A stretch of 64,000 nucleotides of DNA from Neoarius graeffei (lineage: Eukaryota > Chordata > Actinopteri > Siluriformes > Ariidae): positions 9,978,551-10,042,550 of the forward strand of contig NC_083570.1 in assembly GCF_027579695.1 (NCBI RefSeq). Direction: 5' to 3'. The notes beneath the pieces were generated by a model. That model saw only the letters and a program-made list of their open reading frames with translations. It did no database searches and was not told where the DNA came from. Of the stretch, positions 10,188 through 22,187 are shown in pieces. Numbering within the stretch: position 1 is the stretch's first letter; each line of letters opens with the position of its first letter. Made by a program: the position numbers and the translations under genes.

Positions 10188-12490
10188 CAGGCGGATATTA
10201 AAGTTGCTATTTTTTATTCACAGAAGAGCATTATCCACAAAAGAACATTGCACATCATAATAAAACAGAACATTACACAGAACATCAGAATATTTTTTCA
10301 GTGACTTGTGTGTGCTTGCTTTTCAGTACAGAGTTTTTCAAATCTTGGTGATAACTGTGAGATCGCCACCCTTAGTTCGTTTTCAATGTTCAACTTTGCC
10401 CTGTATTTGGTCTTGATGGAGGCCACTGCAGAAAAGCCCACCTCACAGAGGTAGGATGTGGCAAAAGGGAGGAGTATGGCCACAGCCTTTCCACCCAACA
10501 GTGGGTAGTCTTTTTCCACCCCAATCCAAAAGGCAGACAGTGACTTGGCCCTAAACTGCTGTTTGTATCCTATGTCTGAGGTCACATCAATGAACTGTTC
10601 CTGTTCAGTAACACTGAGATGAGCATGTGGCCTTGTATTGAAGGGGTCTGTGATCCATTCATAGTGTGCCAAATCCATTACAGGAAAGTACCTCTGAAAA
10701 TGTTGTTGGAGGGCAAAAATGTGTGAACGAATGCATGGCATGATTGTGTTGTGACTGTTGGTGTTATGGAGAAATGAATGAAAGTTCTGAAAGCAATCTG
10801 TTGTTCCCTCCTCAATCATCTTTCCTCACAGTTCCAATTTCCTTGTAAATGACTGCATTTTAGCGACAAGCTGAGGGAGATGGGTGTTGGGTCCTTGCAT
10901 TTGCAGATTCAGTTCGTTCAGTTTTTGGAAAATGTCACTGAGGTAGGCAACTGTCATCAGGAACCGTTCGTCGTTGTAACAGAGTGCCAGTGCATGATTC
11001 TCCTCCTCGAGAAAAATCCGTATCTCCTCTCACAGCTCAAACACCCTGTTCAATACCTTCCCACGTGACAGCCATCGCGCTTCGCTGTGAAACAGAACTG
11101 CCATGTGTTTGGAGCCCATTTCTTCACAGAGAGCAGCAAAGAGTCGAGCTTTAACAGGGCGCGTTTTGATATAATTGACAGTGGCGATTACGTCCGTCAT
11201 CACCTTGTTCAGTTCGGGACTCAGCTGCTTCGATGCCAACGCTTCTCGGTGAATCATACAGTGGGTCCACTGCACATTGGGGGACACACGCTTTATGAGC
11301 GCTTGTAGCCCACTGCGCTTCCCAGCCATAGCCTGAGCCCCGTCCGTACACACTCCAACACAGCACTCCCACTTCAATTTTGCCTCTTGCAAATAAGTGT
11401 CAATCACTCGGAACAGTTCATCAGCAGTGGCTCGTGTTTTCACCTCCTTGCAGAATAGCAGATCCTCTCTCATGTCCTCTGTATCAAGGAAACGGATGTA
11501 CGTGATTAATAAACAGTCTCGGTTGCTGTCAGTGGCTTCGTCGACCTGCAGAGCAAACCGGGTGCTTGCACGTACTCGGTCGGTGAGCTGCTCCTCAATG
11601 TCGTCAGCGATGTCATGTATGCGTCTTCCAATCGTATTATTTGAGAGGGGGATCGCCCGTAACTTGTTTGCTGTTGCCTCGTCGACCATGGTCCTCACCA
11701 TTTCAATGGCACAGGGCAGGATCACCTCCTCCGCTTCTGTGTGTGGCTTCTTGCTCTGCGCAAGGAGGTAGGCCACTTTGTAGGAGGCGAGCTGGGCATT
11801 GACATTGACAGATGCAACTTTAGTGAAGTTCACCCGTTGTGCCTGAAAGTTCAAAAGTTTCCGCCGAAAGAATTCAACCGGCTTGTCCTTGTGCTCGGGG
11901 TGTGCCGTGTCCAGGTGACGCTTCAGCTTGTTTGGCTTTAAACTTTCTGTCGCCAGCACCTTCAGACAGAGAACACACTGCAGTCGTTCCTCACCACCCA
12001 CCAATGTGCTCGTAAAGCCCATTTCGATGTATGCATCATCATACCGCCTTATCTTTTTCGCTGCCGAAGTGCATGGGAACTCGCCCTGTGCAGCAGCCTT
12101 GCGTTTTGTAGGAAGCATGCGTAGAAACTTGTCCATGTTGTCATAAAGTCGCCATCCGATGTTTTGTTCTGAATCTCAAAATAGGGACCTGTTTTATACA
12201 GTTTGTATTCACAGGAGGAGGGTTTGCTAATAACAACAACAATATCAGAGCAATCCAACAGATTGGAGGGCGGGGAGCGATTATGGAGTGAAAGGGGGTG
12301 ATTGGGTTCTATAGACTGATTTAATGACTCTCTGCCGGCTGACGCATTACCAACATTCCGACGCCATTCAAAACATTCCAATGCCCGTTTTTTTTTCTGT
12401 GTTATGCAAACAGTCCCGTCTCTCCGTGACCCCCCTGGAGTCCCTCCGCGACCCCCAAAGGGGTCGCGACCCCCACTTTGGGAACCGCTG
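10061..12490 (-). mobile_element. hAT transposon (ZBED5-like), complete with target duplication
   Basis: The ends are cagtggttcccaaacttttt (left) and, as reverse complement of the right end, cagcggttcccaaagtgggg. A perfect 8-bp duplication, CATTAGGC, flanks it (10053-10060 and 12491-12498). It contains one transposase gene on the - strand and an (ATA)n microsatellite near 10157-10187. At 2,430 bp it is a near full-length hAT. Confidence 0.95.
10298..12136 (-). pseudogene. ZBED5-like hAT transposase with two in-frame stops
   Basis: The start at 12,136 gives MDKFLRMLP, then a BED finger (CVLCLKV, HLDTAHPEH). The core motifs are LQVDEATDSN and VCTDGAQAM, followed by HCMIHRE and EARWLSRGKVL, typical of SCAND3/ZBED5-like hAT proteins. 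The frame stops at about 11,030 (TGA) and again at about 10,825 (TGA), but 10,298-10,819 continues in the same frame with the C-terminal block (YLCEVGFSAVASIKTKYRAK). There is no frameshift: two substitutions alone break the 613-codon frame. The first stop fits CGA-to-TGA CpG decay. It is inactive as it stands. Confidence 0.88.
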
Positions 12491-12682
12491 CATTAGGCGA
12501 ACTGGGGAAAGTTATAACGGAATGATTTCGCACTGTAGTTGGGTTGAGCACATATATTTCTATGATTCTGGATCTGAAATAGCAGTGTTATAAGGTCGGC
12601 TATAAGCCTAGCGCAATTCATCCTACACGATGTTCGTCATTTTCAGAGGAGGCTGAGCCTCCCTCGTTGTCTTAGAGCAATC

Positions 12683-13313
12683 GCCCGTGTTAAGTACACT
12701 TTTTGAGTATCTGTACTTTACTTGAGTATTTTTTTGGAAACTTATGACTTTAACTTCACTACATTTGAAAGACAAAATATCGTACTTTTTACTCCACTAC
12801 ATTTGTAGCAAGGTCCTCGTTACTCATTACTATGAAGCAGCTTTGAAAGTGGATGTTTTTTTCTTTTCTTTTCTCAAACGTGATTGGTTTTTCCGCAGGT
12901 GAGACTGAGACAGTCTATCAGTAATCGCTAGGGTCACGTCACGTCCATAGACTGGATAAAATCAAGATCAATGATTTCTCCGCAGCATTATTTAACACGA
13001 TCAGTTGATGGCAGAATGGAAGGAGGCGGTTCTTCTGGGGAATGCACACACCCACGGTTCTATAGCGAGAACCCATGTTTCAGTTTTCTGAAAGGAATAA
13101 AGAGTCATTTCATTTTAAATGTTTGCTTTGTTTGCCTAAAATGGTGCGCATCACAGCCTACAAAAACTCCCCATCCAACCTGCGGAAGCATATTGAGGGA
13201 TATAAATGTTTTATTCTATGCAGTCTGATCAGTCAAATGCCTTTATGTGGATTTGCCCGCCCAGTTGCCATAGTCTTATCCACGTCTAATGTTTACACAT
13301 AGTTAGTTAACTT
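12683..13313 (+). mobile_element. hAT fragment with BED-finger remnant (copy 1)
   Basis: It begins in a gtacactttttgagtatctg terminus typical of a fish hAT family, then leads to a decayed N-terminus (about 13,075-13,200) where FKCLLCLPKM and LRKHIEGYK mark a BED finger. It matches 62,283-63,000 at high identity, including flanking sequence. The remainder of the transposase is absent. Confidence 0.7.
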
Positions 13314-13388
13314 GGACACTTATCTCTCTAGCCGCTTTATCCTGTTCTACAGGGTCACAGGCAAGCTGGAGCCTATCCCAGCTGACTA

Positions 13389-15426
13389 CGCTTTTCTCTA
13401 TATATGTTACCTCTGGGCGATATTATTCGTAAACATTGTATTAGTTTCCACTATTATGCTGATGACACACAGTTGTATGTCTCTGCAAAACCTGATGAGA
13501 GACACCAGCTTAATATAATTGAGGAATGTGTTAAGGACATTAGACACTGGATGCTTATTAATTTCCTTCTGCTTAACTCTGACAAGACTGAAGTACTTGT
13601 ACTAGGACCACATACAGCTAGAAGTAAGTTTTCTGATTACACAGTGACTCTGGATGGCCTTTCTGTTTCTTCACGTGCAGCAGTAAAAGACCTCGGAGTG
13701 ATTATTGACCCTAGTCTTTCATTCGAAACTCACATTGATAACATCACCCAGATAGCTTTCTTTCATCTCAGAAATATTGCAAAGATAAGAAATTTAATGT
13801 CATTGCATGATGCAGAAAAACTAGTCCATGCTTTCGTTACCTCCAGGTTGGATTATTGTAATGCGTTACTGTCTGGATGTTCCAATAAATGCATAAACAA
13901 GCTCCAGTTAGTTCAAAATGCAGCAGCAAGAGTCCTTACTAGAACTAGAAAATATGACCACATTACGCCTGTCTTATCCACACTGCATTGGCTCCCAATC
14001 AAATTTCGTATTGATTATGAAATACTACTATTGACCTTTAAAGCACTAAATGGTCTCGCACCACAGTAGCTGAGTGAACTTCTGCTCCTCTATGACCCGC
14101 CACGCCTACTTAGATCAAAAGGTGCAGGCTATCTGCTGGTACCTCGTATAGTGAAGGCTACATCAGGGGGCAGAGCCTTTTCTTACAAAGCCCCACTGTT
14201 ATGGAACAGCCTTCCAAGTAATGTTCGGGAATCAGACACAGTCTCAGCATTTAAGTCTAGGCTGAAAACATATCTGTTTAGTCAAGCCTTTTGTTAATGG
14301 TGTTTATGAGGTAAAGGAGTAGATCTGGCGGGTCCTCAGACATGGAGTGTTTTGATAAACTGGGATGTATGGATGCTGTCAGTCCCCACTCGCTTGCTCA
14401 CTCGAGTTTGTTGACGGTGTAGTGGCTGGCTGCTTTATGTCCCGGGGCTCCCTCATGCCTGTGTTACCTTCTGGCTCTCTCCTTTTAGTTATACTGTCAT
14501 AGTTAGTTGCCGGAGTCCCTGCTTGTACTCGGTGCAATATGTATACTGTTCCTACTTATTCAGGTGACATTGGGCATACCTAACCACCTGTGTTTTCTTT
14601 CCCTCCCCCCACCCCAAATCTGTCCCTCTGAGTTACATGGAGTCAACAGGAAATCTTTTGGTGGAGAGGGTGGAGACCTCGACTGGCTATCGTAGCCTGC
14701 AGGGAATCGGCCGTCAGACATTCTGTCGCATGTCCCAGACCCGGTGAAATGTAACTGAATTGTTTTGGCCAGCCCTAAGGGTCCCATCTGCATCTCATCA
14801 TTGCTGAGGAGTGTGCTCCCATCACCCAATCAAGCATCCAGCCAGAGCAGGTCATGATATATTTTACCATATTAACATGCCATCGTTGTGTGTTATGCCT
14901 GATGTAAAGACTCTCGTCTCTGCGAGCCTACCACACAGATTTAATACTTGTCATTTTTAGGGCATACCTAACAACGTGTTTTTTTCCTCTCTCTCTCCCC
15001 CCCCAATCTGTCCCTCTGAGTTACATGTTGATCCTGGGATTGAGATGCTGGCCTCTTCTGCCCCTCGGACCTGCTTGATCCATCCTGGTGCCCTGTGTCT
15101 GGTCGGAGTTTTATCGCACCGCTCCTGTGAAGGACGGCCCCATGAGGACAGTTGAGGGTTATACCTGTTAAAACTGTTAATATTATAGTCAGGCTGTCTG
15201 TTGTTGCCCAAATGAGGATGGGTTCCCTTTTGAGTCTGGTTCCTCTCGAGGTTTCTTCCTCATGTCGTCTGAGGGAGTTTTTCCTTGCCACCGTCGCCAC
15301 AGGCTTGCTCATTGGGGATAGATTAGGGATAAAATTAGCTCATGTTTTAAGTCATTCAAATTCTGTAAAGCTGCTTTGCGACAATGTTTATTGTTAAAAG
15401 CACTATACAAATAAACTTGATTTGAT
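13389..15426 (+). mobile_element. 5'-truncated CR1/L2/Rex1-group LINE with reverse-transcriptase C-terminal half
   Basis: The frame at 13,404-14,069 carries the RT active-site motif [10 protein letters not shown], then [15 protein letters not shown], and [11 protein letters not shown] with [20 protein letters not shown] and [15 protein letters not shown], standard for fish CR1/L2/Rex1 LINEs. A stop follows at 14,068 and decayed coding continues to about 14,290. The 3' tail ends with acaaataaacttgatttgat. The repeat tgactac (13,382-13,388 and about 15,427-15,435) is the target duplication. It inserted in the SINE at 13,321. The exact clade is not resolved. Confidence 0.85.
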
Positions 15427-15539
15427 TTGACTACAGGCGAAAGGCGGGGTACACTCTGGACAAGTCGCCAGGTCATCACAGGGCTGACACATAGACACAG
15501 ACAACCATTCATACTTACATTCACACCTACGGTCAATTT

Positions 15540-16226
15540 ATGGCCCTTTTCAACTACCCTTTTTCAGCTCACTTCAGCTCACTTCAGCCCGACACGGCTC
15601 GCGTTTCGACTACCTTAGAGCAGCACGACTCAGCTCGCTTCAGCCGTGCTCAGCCCCCAAAACTCGCACGGTTTTGGAGTAGGGCTGAAGCGAGCCAAAC
15701 CGAGCCGAGTGGGGCTAGGGGCGTGAGGAGACACTCCCCTGTGCACTGATTGATGAGGAGGAGTGTCCTCACATGCCCACACACGCCCCGCGAGCACGCT
15801 GGGATCTGTAAACACCGTAAACCCGGAAGAAGAAGAATTACGAATTACGAGAATTATGAAGCCTTATGTGCCTCGCCTCATCTATACGCTCTTGCCAGTA
15901 TCTGTTGGCATTGTCGGTGACAACAAGCCACAGCACCAAGACCAGCAACACTAATGACTCCATGTTTATTGTTTACTATCTGGGTCGTGAGACTACCGCT
16001 TAAAAGATCACTGATGTCACTGTTTGCGCCGCCTAACGACATCACGTGACATCCACCCACTTTCGCTAACTCCACCCAATGTGTCCACCCACTTCCAGCC
16101 AGCACGGTTCAACACGGTTGTAGTCGAAATGCAACTCCAACAGCCCCACTCAGCTCGACTCAGCCCAACTCAGCACCGCACAGCTCAGCCTGACTCAGCC
16201 GCGTTGGTAGTGGAAAAGCGGCATTA
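15540..16226. mobile_element. Harbinger-like MITE inside the SINE
   Basis: The left end tggcccttttcaactacc and the reverse complement of the right end (tgccgcttttccactacc) form inverted repeats. TTA on both sides fits the 3-bp TWA duplication of PIF/Harbinger. Subterminal regions are rich in cagctc/gagctg repeats. No transposase frame is present. Confidence 0.75.
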
Positions 16227-16844
16227 GAGTCACCAGTTAACCTAACCTGCATGTCTTTGGACTGTGGGGGAAACTGGAGCACCCGGAGGAAACCCACGTG
16301 GACATGGGGAGAACATGCAAACTCCACACAGAAAGGCCCTCGCCAGCCACGGGACTCGAACCCGGACCTTCTTGCTGTGAGGCGACAGCGCTAACCATTA
16401 CACCACCGTGCCACCCATGGACACTGTTAGTTATGTCTAATACGATTGCCTTTAGCAGCTACAAATGCCTATATTGGGGACACAAACTGCAAAGATGCTC
16501 TTTGTCCTGTTGCTCTTTAGACTCCTTCTTATGAGTGAGTTCAGAAAAACCACACACAGAGACAACGTTCGTTCCTTAAGAGAGTCTCTCAACTCTCTCT
16601 TTAGGTCTAAAGGGCAACGTTATCAGGAAACCCACTCCTAACCAGATTACAACCATCACTGAAGATAAATTTAACACTCTGTTCACCAGAACACAGACAA
16701 TTTTAATCAGCTTTTACAGAATCCTTCTGATTGAGACACACATTGAAATTAAAGTTCAAATCATATCACTGACTAAAGCACCTGTTTCTAGATGGGAAAC
16801 TATAATTAAGATTATTTAAGTCTGGAAAGATTTCTAGTTCTCAC

Positions 16845-17435
16845 CTGTTTCTCAGCTCTTTCTGCTGCAATTGAAACAGCATCATGGTCTTTATGTTTCT
16901 CCAACATGCACAAATAACAGACACAGGTTTGATCAGTACGACAGTAGATCTTCAGCACTTCACCATGTTCAGAGCAGATCTTCTCTTGGAGTTTTGCTGA
17001 GGCTTCAATTAATGTGTGGTTTTTCAAAGCAGGAACTTCAAGATGAGGTTTCAGATGAATTTCACAAAATGAAGTCAAACACATCAGACAGGACTTGACG
17101 GCTTTGTGTTTTCTCCCGGTGCAGAAATCACACTCCACATCTCCAGGTCCAGCGTAACAGTGAGCAGGAGAAGCAGCTTGGACTTCAGTCTTCTTCAGTT
17201 TCTCCACCGCTTCATCCAGCATGTTGTTTCTGCGTAGAACAGGCCTTGTCGTGAAAGTGTCTCTGCACTGAGGACAGCTGTAGACGCCCTTCTGATCCTC
17301 CTGATCCCAGCAGTCATTAATACACACCTTACAGAAACTGTGACCACAGGGGATTGTCACCGGATCCTTCAGGAGATCCAGACACACTGGACACATGAAC
17401 TGGTCCTGAGCTACTGAAATACTGGCCTCGGCCAT
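16845..17435 (-). CDS. Fish TRIM first exon: RING finger plus two B-boxes (orphan exon)
   Basis: The Met at 17,435 starts MAEASISVAQDQF. Residues 13-60 form a C3HC4 RING (CPVCLDLL, CGHSFCKVC, CPQCRDTF). Residues about 105-195 form two B-box-like zinc modules (CDFCTGRKHKAVKSC, then CSEHGE, YCRTDQTCVCYLC). The exon ends at the donor cag/gtgaga (16,845), phase 0. This is the finTRIM/TRIM25-like class, E3 ubiquitin ligases of fish innate immunity. No coiled-coil or SPRY exon follows on the - strand before the window's left part, where the paralogue at 63 kb has them. It is an intact exon but probably an orphaned duplicate. Confidence 0.85.
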
Positions 17436-17639
17436 TTTCCTGAACTCACACCGAGAGAGAGAGAAAGAGAACAGTTTTGTTTCCTCTGAAATGAGGAGTC
17501 ACTTCCTGGTCCTGTGTTTGAAAGAAAGAGAGAGTGATAGGAAGAGGAGGAGCACAAACACAGAGAGATCATGAACACTCCTCTATTAACCATTTCATCT
17601 CTCTTCAGTGCAGAAATATAACCCATGTAGCTGCACTGA

Positions 17640-18040
17640 TTAGGATTAATTTCATGACATTTTATGAAAGTTGATTCAGCGGATTTGACTAACGTCCAAA
17701 ATAAAATTAAAAAAAATCATCATTCAGAAAAATCTGGAAGTCCAACTCTCTTCATCTAAAGAGTTTGAACACAAACACAATCCATCTATTTTATTTTCTC
17801 CATCACAATACACACTTCTGACCTTCACTAATTCACACATTCCCTCCTCTTTCTTGTCGAATTCAGGAAGAAGCTTTCTGTCCACGAAATGCAGAAGAGA
17901 ACATTGCGATATTAATGAATCAGCAGCCAGAAAGATAAAGGTTTAGATGATAAAAAGATGATGTTTTATTGATCATTTAAACAAGTTACAGGAAACTTGT
18001 TTTCCTTTTTTATCTGTGCATTTTGTGTATAATTGTGTAC
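17640..18040. other. Sequence upstream of the orphan TRIM exon, no gene seen
   Basis: AT-rich DNA with GA-rich patches near 17,450-17,540 that could be 5' untranslated or promoter sequence of the TRIM exon. I see no frame with a recognisable domain. Confidence 0.4.
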
Positions 18041-18049
18041 AGCTGTGTT

Positions 18050-18500
18050 CAGTACAGTTGGCAGAGACATGTTTATCGCTGTCAGTCATCTGCTTTGGTT
18101 CATTATCCTTCTGAAAAATCCACTTCTGTTGGTTGAATCATTTCTCTGCAGATTTCTGAAAGTTCATGACGCCGTTATTGAACACAAGCTCACCAACAGC
18201 GCTGTAGGAGAAACAGCCCCAGCCTCCTCCGTGCTTTATAGTACCTTAGTGCAGTTTGATTGGAATTCTTCTCCTGGCTTTCTCCACACAAACACTCGAC
18301 CACCACATCCATCCAAGTGCAGTTTGGATTCATCTGAAAATAAGACGCTTCTCCAGAAGCTGCTGTGTTTCCGTGTGTTCTTTTGCAGATGTCACCTTTA
18401 TTTTCTTCTTCTTGAGGCTGATGAATGGTTTCTGCTGCGTTACTCTTCCTCTGTCCCCATGCTCCATGGTCCTGATTTGAATCGTATCTCATCTAGTTGT
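18050..18500 (-). pseudogene. Decayed Tc1/mariner transposase
   Basis: The - strand translation contains LFSDESKLHLDG, then GGRVFVWRKPGEEF, the central DDE block of Tc1-like transposases, and QKDNEPKQ further on, matching the QDNDPKH motif. A stop and frame shifts separate them. The element lacks recognisable ends, and its 5' part continues as unreadable sequence to about 18,900. Confidence 0.75.
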
Positions 18501-19109
18501 ATCTGCTAATCCTCATTGAGATCAAGACTTGCTGCTGTTTCTCGGCTGTTTTTCTTGATTTTAATCACAATTATGCTGCCCAAATCAGCTGGTGGTATTT
18601 CTGGGGCTACCTGTACGTTGTCTGTTTTCATTCACAAATCTTTCTTCTTTTATCAAGTTTTGCTGATCAGGTGACTGGAGCGGCTTCTTTCTGCAGCCAT
18701 TTTTGACTAAAGAGTGGCCTTCTTTATTCATTTAAAGCGGATGTGTATGTAGTCGATTCCCTTCAGGTTCATACAGGTGTCTTGAGCAGAGTACCCACAT
18801 GGTGGAGCATCACATTAACTATGGATTCACTGGAACGACCAGAATAATAAGAGACCAAATACTTTTAAAAAAAGATGTAATCATGACCAGCGTATCCACA
18901 ACCCCAAATCAGAAAACACTGGGACAGTAAAGTGTTTACCATTTTATAATGTTCGAGGACAGACTGTGCCTTTCCTGGATACTGATTTTTACCGAATCAT
19001 GACTGCAATCATCTGTTGACATCTCCTGTTTCAAATCACATCATTATTGAATTGTTTTACCTCATTATTGGCCCTAAACTGGCCCTGTCCCAAAGTGAGA
19101 TTTGAAGGG

Positions 19110-19628
19110 TTTCAGGTAATTTATGTTCTTTTCCCATTTTGTCCTTTCTTTCTGTCCATGAAGTGTATGCGGTTAAATCACATTTTAAAATAAGAACTCC
19201 TGATAGAATTCTATAATATGTGAATACAATCGAGTTGTTATTTGGAGGCTCAGTTTTACAGAGTAGCACCACATCACTGAAACACACACACAGCCTTGAA
19301 ACATCAATTCTGTATCTTCACTAAAAGACACACAAGAGGATTTACAGCAGGACCGTGTCTTACTACAAGCACTAAAAACTACCACATTGTGTTCATTAAG
19401 GATGGAAATAAAACAAATATTTCACTGTCATCTGCACTTCAGTGTCATTTGTTCTGCTGAAATATTTTCCTCATTCTGTCAGTTTGGAATTTAGTGAGGA
19501 GTGAAAATGAATTGAAATAAATGACTCTTTATTACCACAAGGGGAGTCAAAACCTGATTTGATTTATTTTGCACTATTTATTGCTAATAGAAGTCCCACT
19601 TTCTCATGAACAGATTGTTGAGATGGAT
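19110..19628 (+). repeat. Duplicated 0.5-kb block, copy 1
   Basis: This block, from tttatgttcttttcccattt to cagattgttgagatgga, recurs in the same orientation at 57,720-58,232 with only scattered differences and small indels. It has no coding potential that I recognise. One edge abuts the L1 fragment here. Confidence 0.9.
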
Positions 19629-20566
19629 GGAGGAGGGGGGAAGATGGCCGACTGAGCGCGAGGATGTTTGCAGGCTCTGATAAAAGATAGTTTCAAACCG
19701 TCCTAGAACAGCCATCTTTGGAAAACAAAATGAGAAGAAAAAAAACCCTCCCAACTACTCAGAAAACCCACTAAACCCCACAATAGTTTGGCTTCTTGAG
19801 TCAGACCACCAAACTGCTCTCTGCCTTTCCCGAGAGTGAGATGTTAATGCTAATAGAGCGACTAATGCTACAGGGCTAACAGACCATGATTACAGCCTGA
19901 TGGCCTGCAGGAGGCATGTGATCAAGAAGAGATTGAGGCGATGGAGGAAGAAAACACAAAAAGCCTTCATGATCGCACCCCAATACCCAGCCCAAATCCC
20001 CGAAAAGTGAAAGCAAAGACAAATGCAAACAGTCAGTTGAGATCACTAACAAAACCATCTTCAACGCAATTCAAGCCCTGATTAGGAGGTTTGATGAGCA
20101 ACATGACAGGATTAAAACTTTTGAAAGTCGGACAGAAGTCAATACACAAGCAGTAAGAGAAAATAAGGAAGAAATAAGCGAAATGAAGGAAGAAATAATG
20201 TTGCTGAAAAAGGAAAATGCCTCACTGAAACAGATGTGTTCGGATCAAGCCAGATATAAGAGAAGGTGGAATCTCACATTGATAGGTCTTCCTGACAAAG
20301 ACCAAGAGATCACTAGAGAGACTGTGATTGACATCCTCACCCGGGTGATCCTGTGGTCAGTGGATAAACTTCACCAAACAGTGGATACAGTGCACTGCTT
20401 GGGAAAGAGGAATGACGCAGATACCAACAAAATACCTCGACCTGTAATCATCCAGTTTGCCATGCCAACTGTTGGGGATGAAATCTGGAAGAAATCAAGG
20501 GAGGCGAGTGTAACCCAGTATAGAATTGGGCTCTATAGTTATATATTGAACCAGATCACTTCCTGA
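19625..20566 (+). mobile_element. L1-clade LINE fragment with ORF1
   Basis: It starts with a gaagatggccgactgagcgc leader typical of fish L1 5' ends. The frame ending at 20,566 has a coiled-coil stretch (KEEIMLLKKENASLKQ) followed by the RRM-like nucleic-acid-binding part (RRWNLTLIGLPDKDQEITRE, VDTVHCLGKR, PVIIQFAMP). ORF1p coats L1 RNA as trimers. No ORF2 endonuclease or reverse transcriptase follows, so the copy is dead. Confidence 0.8.
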
Positions 20567-20984
20567 CCCCAAGGAGTTGGGTGAGATCACCTTTCACATG
20601 AAGAGGAGACTCCCCCATCTCTTCATTCATCATTTGGATACAGCAGTGTGATCGGACTGTTAAAGCCCCACAACGACATCCGATTTGACTACTTTTCTTT
20701 TGACATGCCCAAGAACACTCTGGACTGAAATTGACTTGAGACTACCTTATATGACTAAAGCTCGCTGAACTGACCACAAACAAAGGGACAAAGTTGAACT
20801 GCGCTGAACCAAAGGAAACCTGGACTTTATTGCATGCAAAGAGACATTTTCTTCTACTCCAAGTGAATTGTTTTCAAACTCAAACTGTTTTGGTTCAAAC
20901 TGTGAAACACTTAAAGCATTAATTGTAAGAAGGAAAGAAAAACAGGAATAAAAACAAAGAAAATCACCAGTGACAGAAATGTTT
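20567..20984. other. Sequence after the L1 ORF1 fragment, no gene seen
   Basis: A-rich sequence, probably the L1 inter-ORF or 3' remnant (ends aggaataaaaacaaag). No frame with a domain is seen. Confidence 0.4.
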
Positions 20985-21153
20985 TTAATTGATCATTACA
21001 AAAATGTACTTAGTGATGTTGGTTTGGGAGATGTGGGTTGAGGAGGTGATGGTAGAGCAACACTGGCCTCATATTCGCCTTCACCTTCATAGCTTGAGCC
21101 CTCTGTGACCTTATCCGAAATGAGGGTCTTCACAGCCGCTAAGAGTGATAGAA
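20985..21153 (-). CDS. Possible last exon of an unrecognised - strand gene
   Basis: After a good acceptor (cttattttccag on the - strand) a frame runs about 54 codons to a stop: ILSLLAAVKTLISDKVTEGS, an acidic EGEGEYE patch, then a Ser/Pro-rich end (PSPPQPTSPKP). Candidate exons on the same strand lie at 25,480-25,740, 26,280-26,440 and 26,990-27,287, beyond the nested transposon 21,430-25,365. That they form one gene is inference. I do not recognise the domain. Confidence 0.35.
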
Positions 21154-21999
21154 TTTCTGGAAAATAAGGCCCACTGAATTAACCACAACAGGACTCCAAA
21201 CAAGTTGTAAATACATAACATGTAAAAGAAAATATCAGTGTAAACAAAATACACTTCCGCTCCTTTTTTGGTGTCTCAAAGTGTAACAAAATGTGTTGGT
21301 GAGGGGTTCTGAAGGCATTACGGGGTATCTGCCAGACCAATTTTGCCTCAGTGGGGCGTTGAGGCAAGCCCCGCTCCAGTGTTTAGCCCTAGGGCCTCAG
21401 CTAAAGTTTTTTCCTACAGGAAACCCTATCCCAGATAGCAAGCTGACATTGAATAGATATTGATTTTCCATCTGAATCATCAGAATGGTCGACTTTGAAA
21501 TCTTGATGCAAAATAGATGTTGAATCACCATTGTTACACCGATGTAACCCGACCTAAAATAAAGTTGACAGCAGTGATATTGAAACAACATTGATTCATA
21601 GTCGTCCTTATTATGATTGATGTATCATTGATATTTGGTTTACCGGGTGATAACAGTCATGTTGAAAAGTTATTGATTTTGTGTTGACCGGGAAATCACG
21701 TATGGTCGAAAAGCCATCGATATATAGTTGACCGGGAAAGATGATTGAAAAGTCATCGATCATTGTTGAACGGGACAGGGGACAGCGTGAGACAAAGACC
21801 GGCAGCGGCACACAGGCACCCGTTCTCGGATCCGGGATCAATTACAGGTAAGCAGCACTTTCAGCATTTAATCCTTACACATAGTTCAATGTATGGACCC
21901 TTTTCACGTCATTTTGGACATGTACTACCAGTAGTTTACCACAGCCAACATTGAGGAACGACAGCAAAGAAAGTTTTTACTTTCAGCAAGACTTCCATC

Positions 22000-22131
22000 A
22001 TGCCACTATATTGTTGTGTACCTGGATGTAGTAACCATCAACAAACAAGGCAAGGGTTATCGTTTTATTGGATCCCGGTAGATGCTGACCGACGGAGAAG
22101 ATGGATAGCAGCATACCAACGCTTGTTGGAG
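22000..22131 (+). CDS. THAP zinc-finger first exon (ISL2EU-like element)
   Basis: The frame begins MPLYCCVPGCSNHQQTRQGL, the C-x4-C opening of a THAP domain, and continues FYWIPVDADRRRRWIAAYQR with the conserved proline and tryptophan. It ends at the donor ttggag/gtaaga. The second half of the THAP domain must be on a later exon, probably displaced or lost through the nested insertions. Confidence 0.65.
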
Positions 22132-22187
22132 GTAAGACGAATAAAATTAGCCAGAAAAGGCATTACATTGCTGTTAACATTCCATTC

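Larger units (their letters stand above)
13321..16417 (-). mobile_element. Mermaid-type SINE split by a LINE and by a MITE (copy 3)
   Basis: SINE pieces lie at 13,321-13,388, 15,434-15,539 and 16,227-16,417, in the right order for a reverse copy. Target duplication TGGACACT flanks the whole (13,313-13,320 and 16,418-16,425). The first gap holds a LINE and the second a Harbinger-like MITE. The uninterrupted version of the target is seen in the second copy of this region near 63,000. Confidence 0.9.

Noticed and set aside
13404-14069. A host reverse transcriptase gene
   Set aside because: It is a 5'-truncated LINE with a 3' tail and target duplication inside a SINE.
21179-21367. Frame with QRPTEAKLVWQIPRNAF
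   Set aside because: Looks faintly exon-like on the - strand, but the upstream frame disagrees and no clean splice sites bracket it; not listed as a gene.
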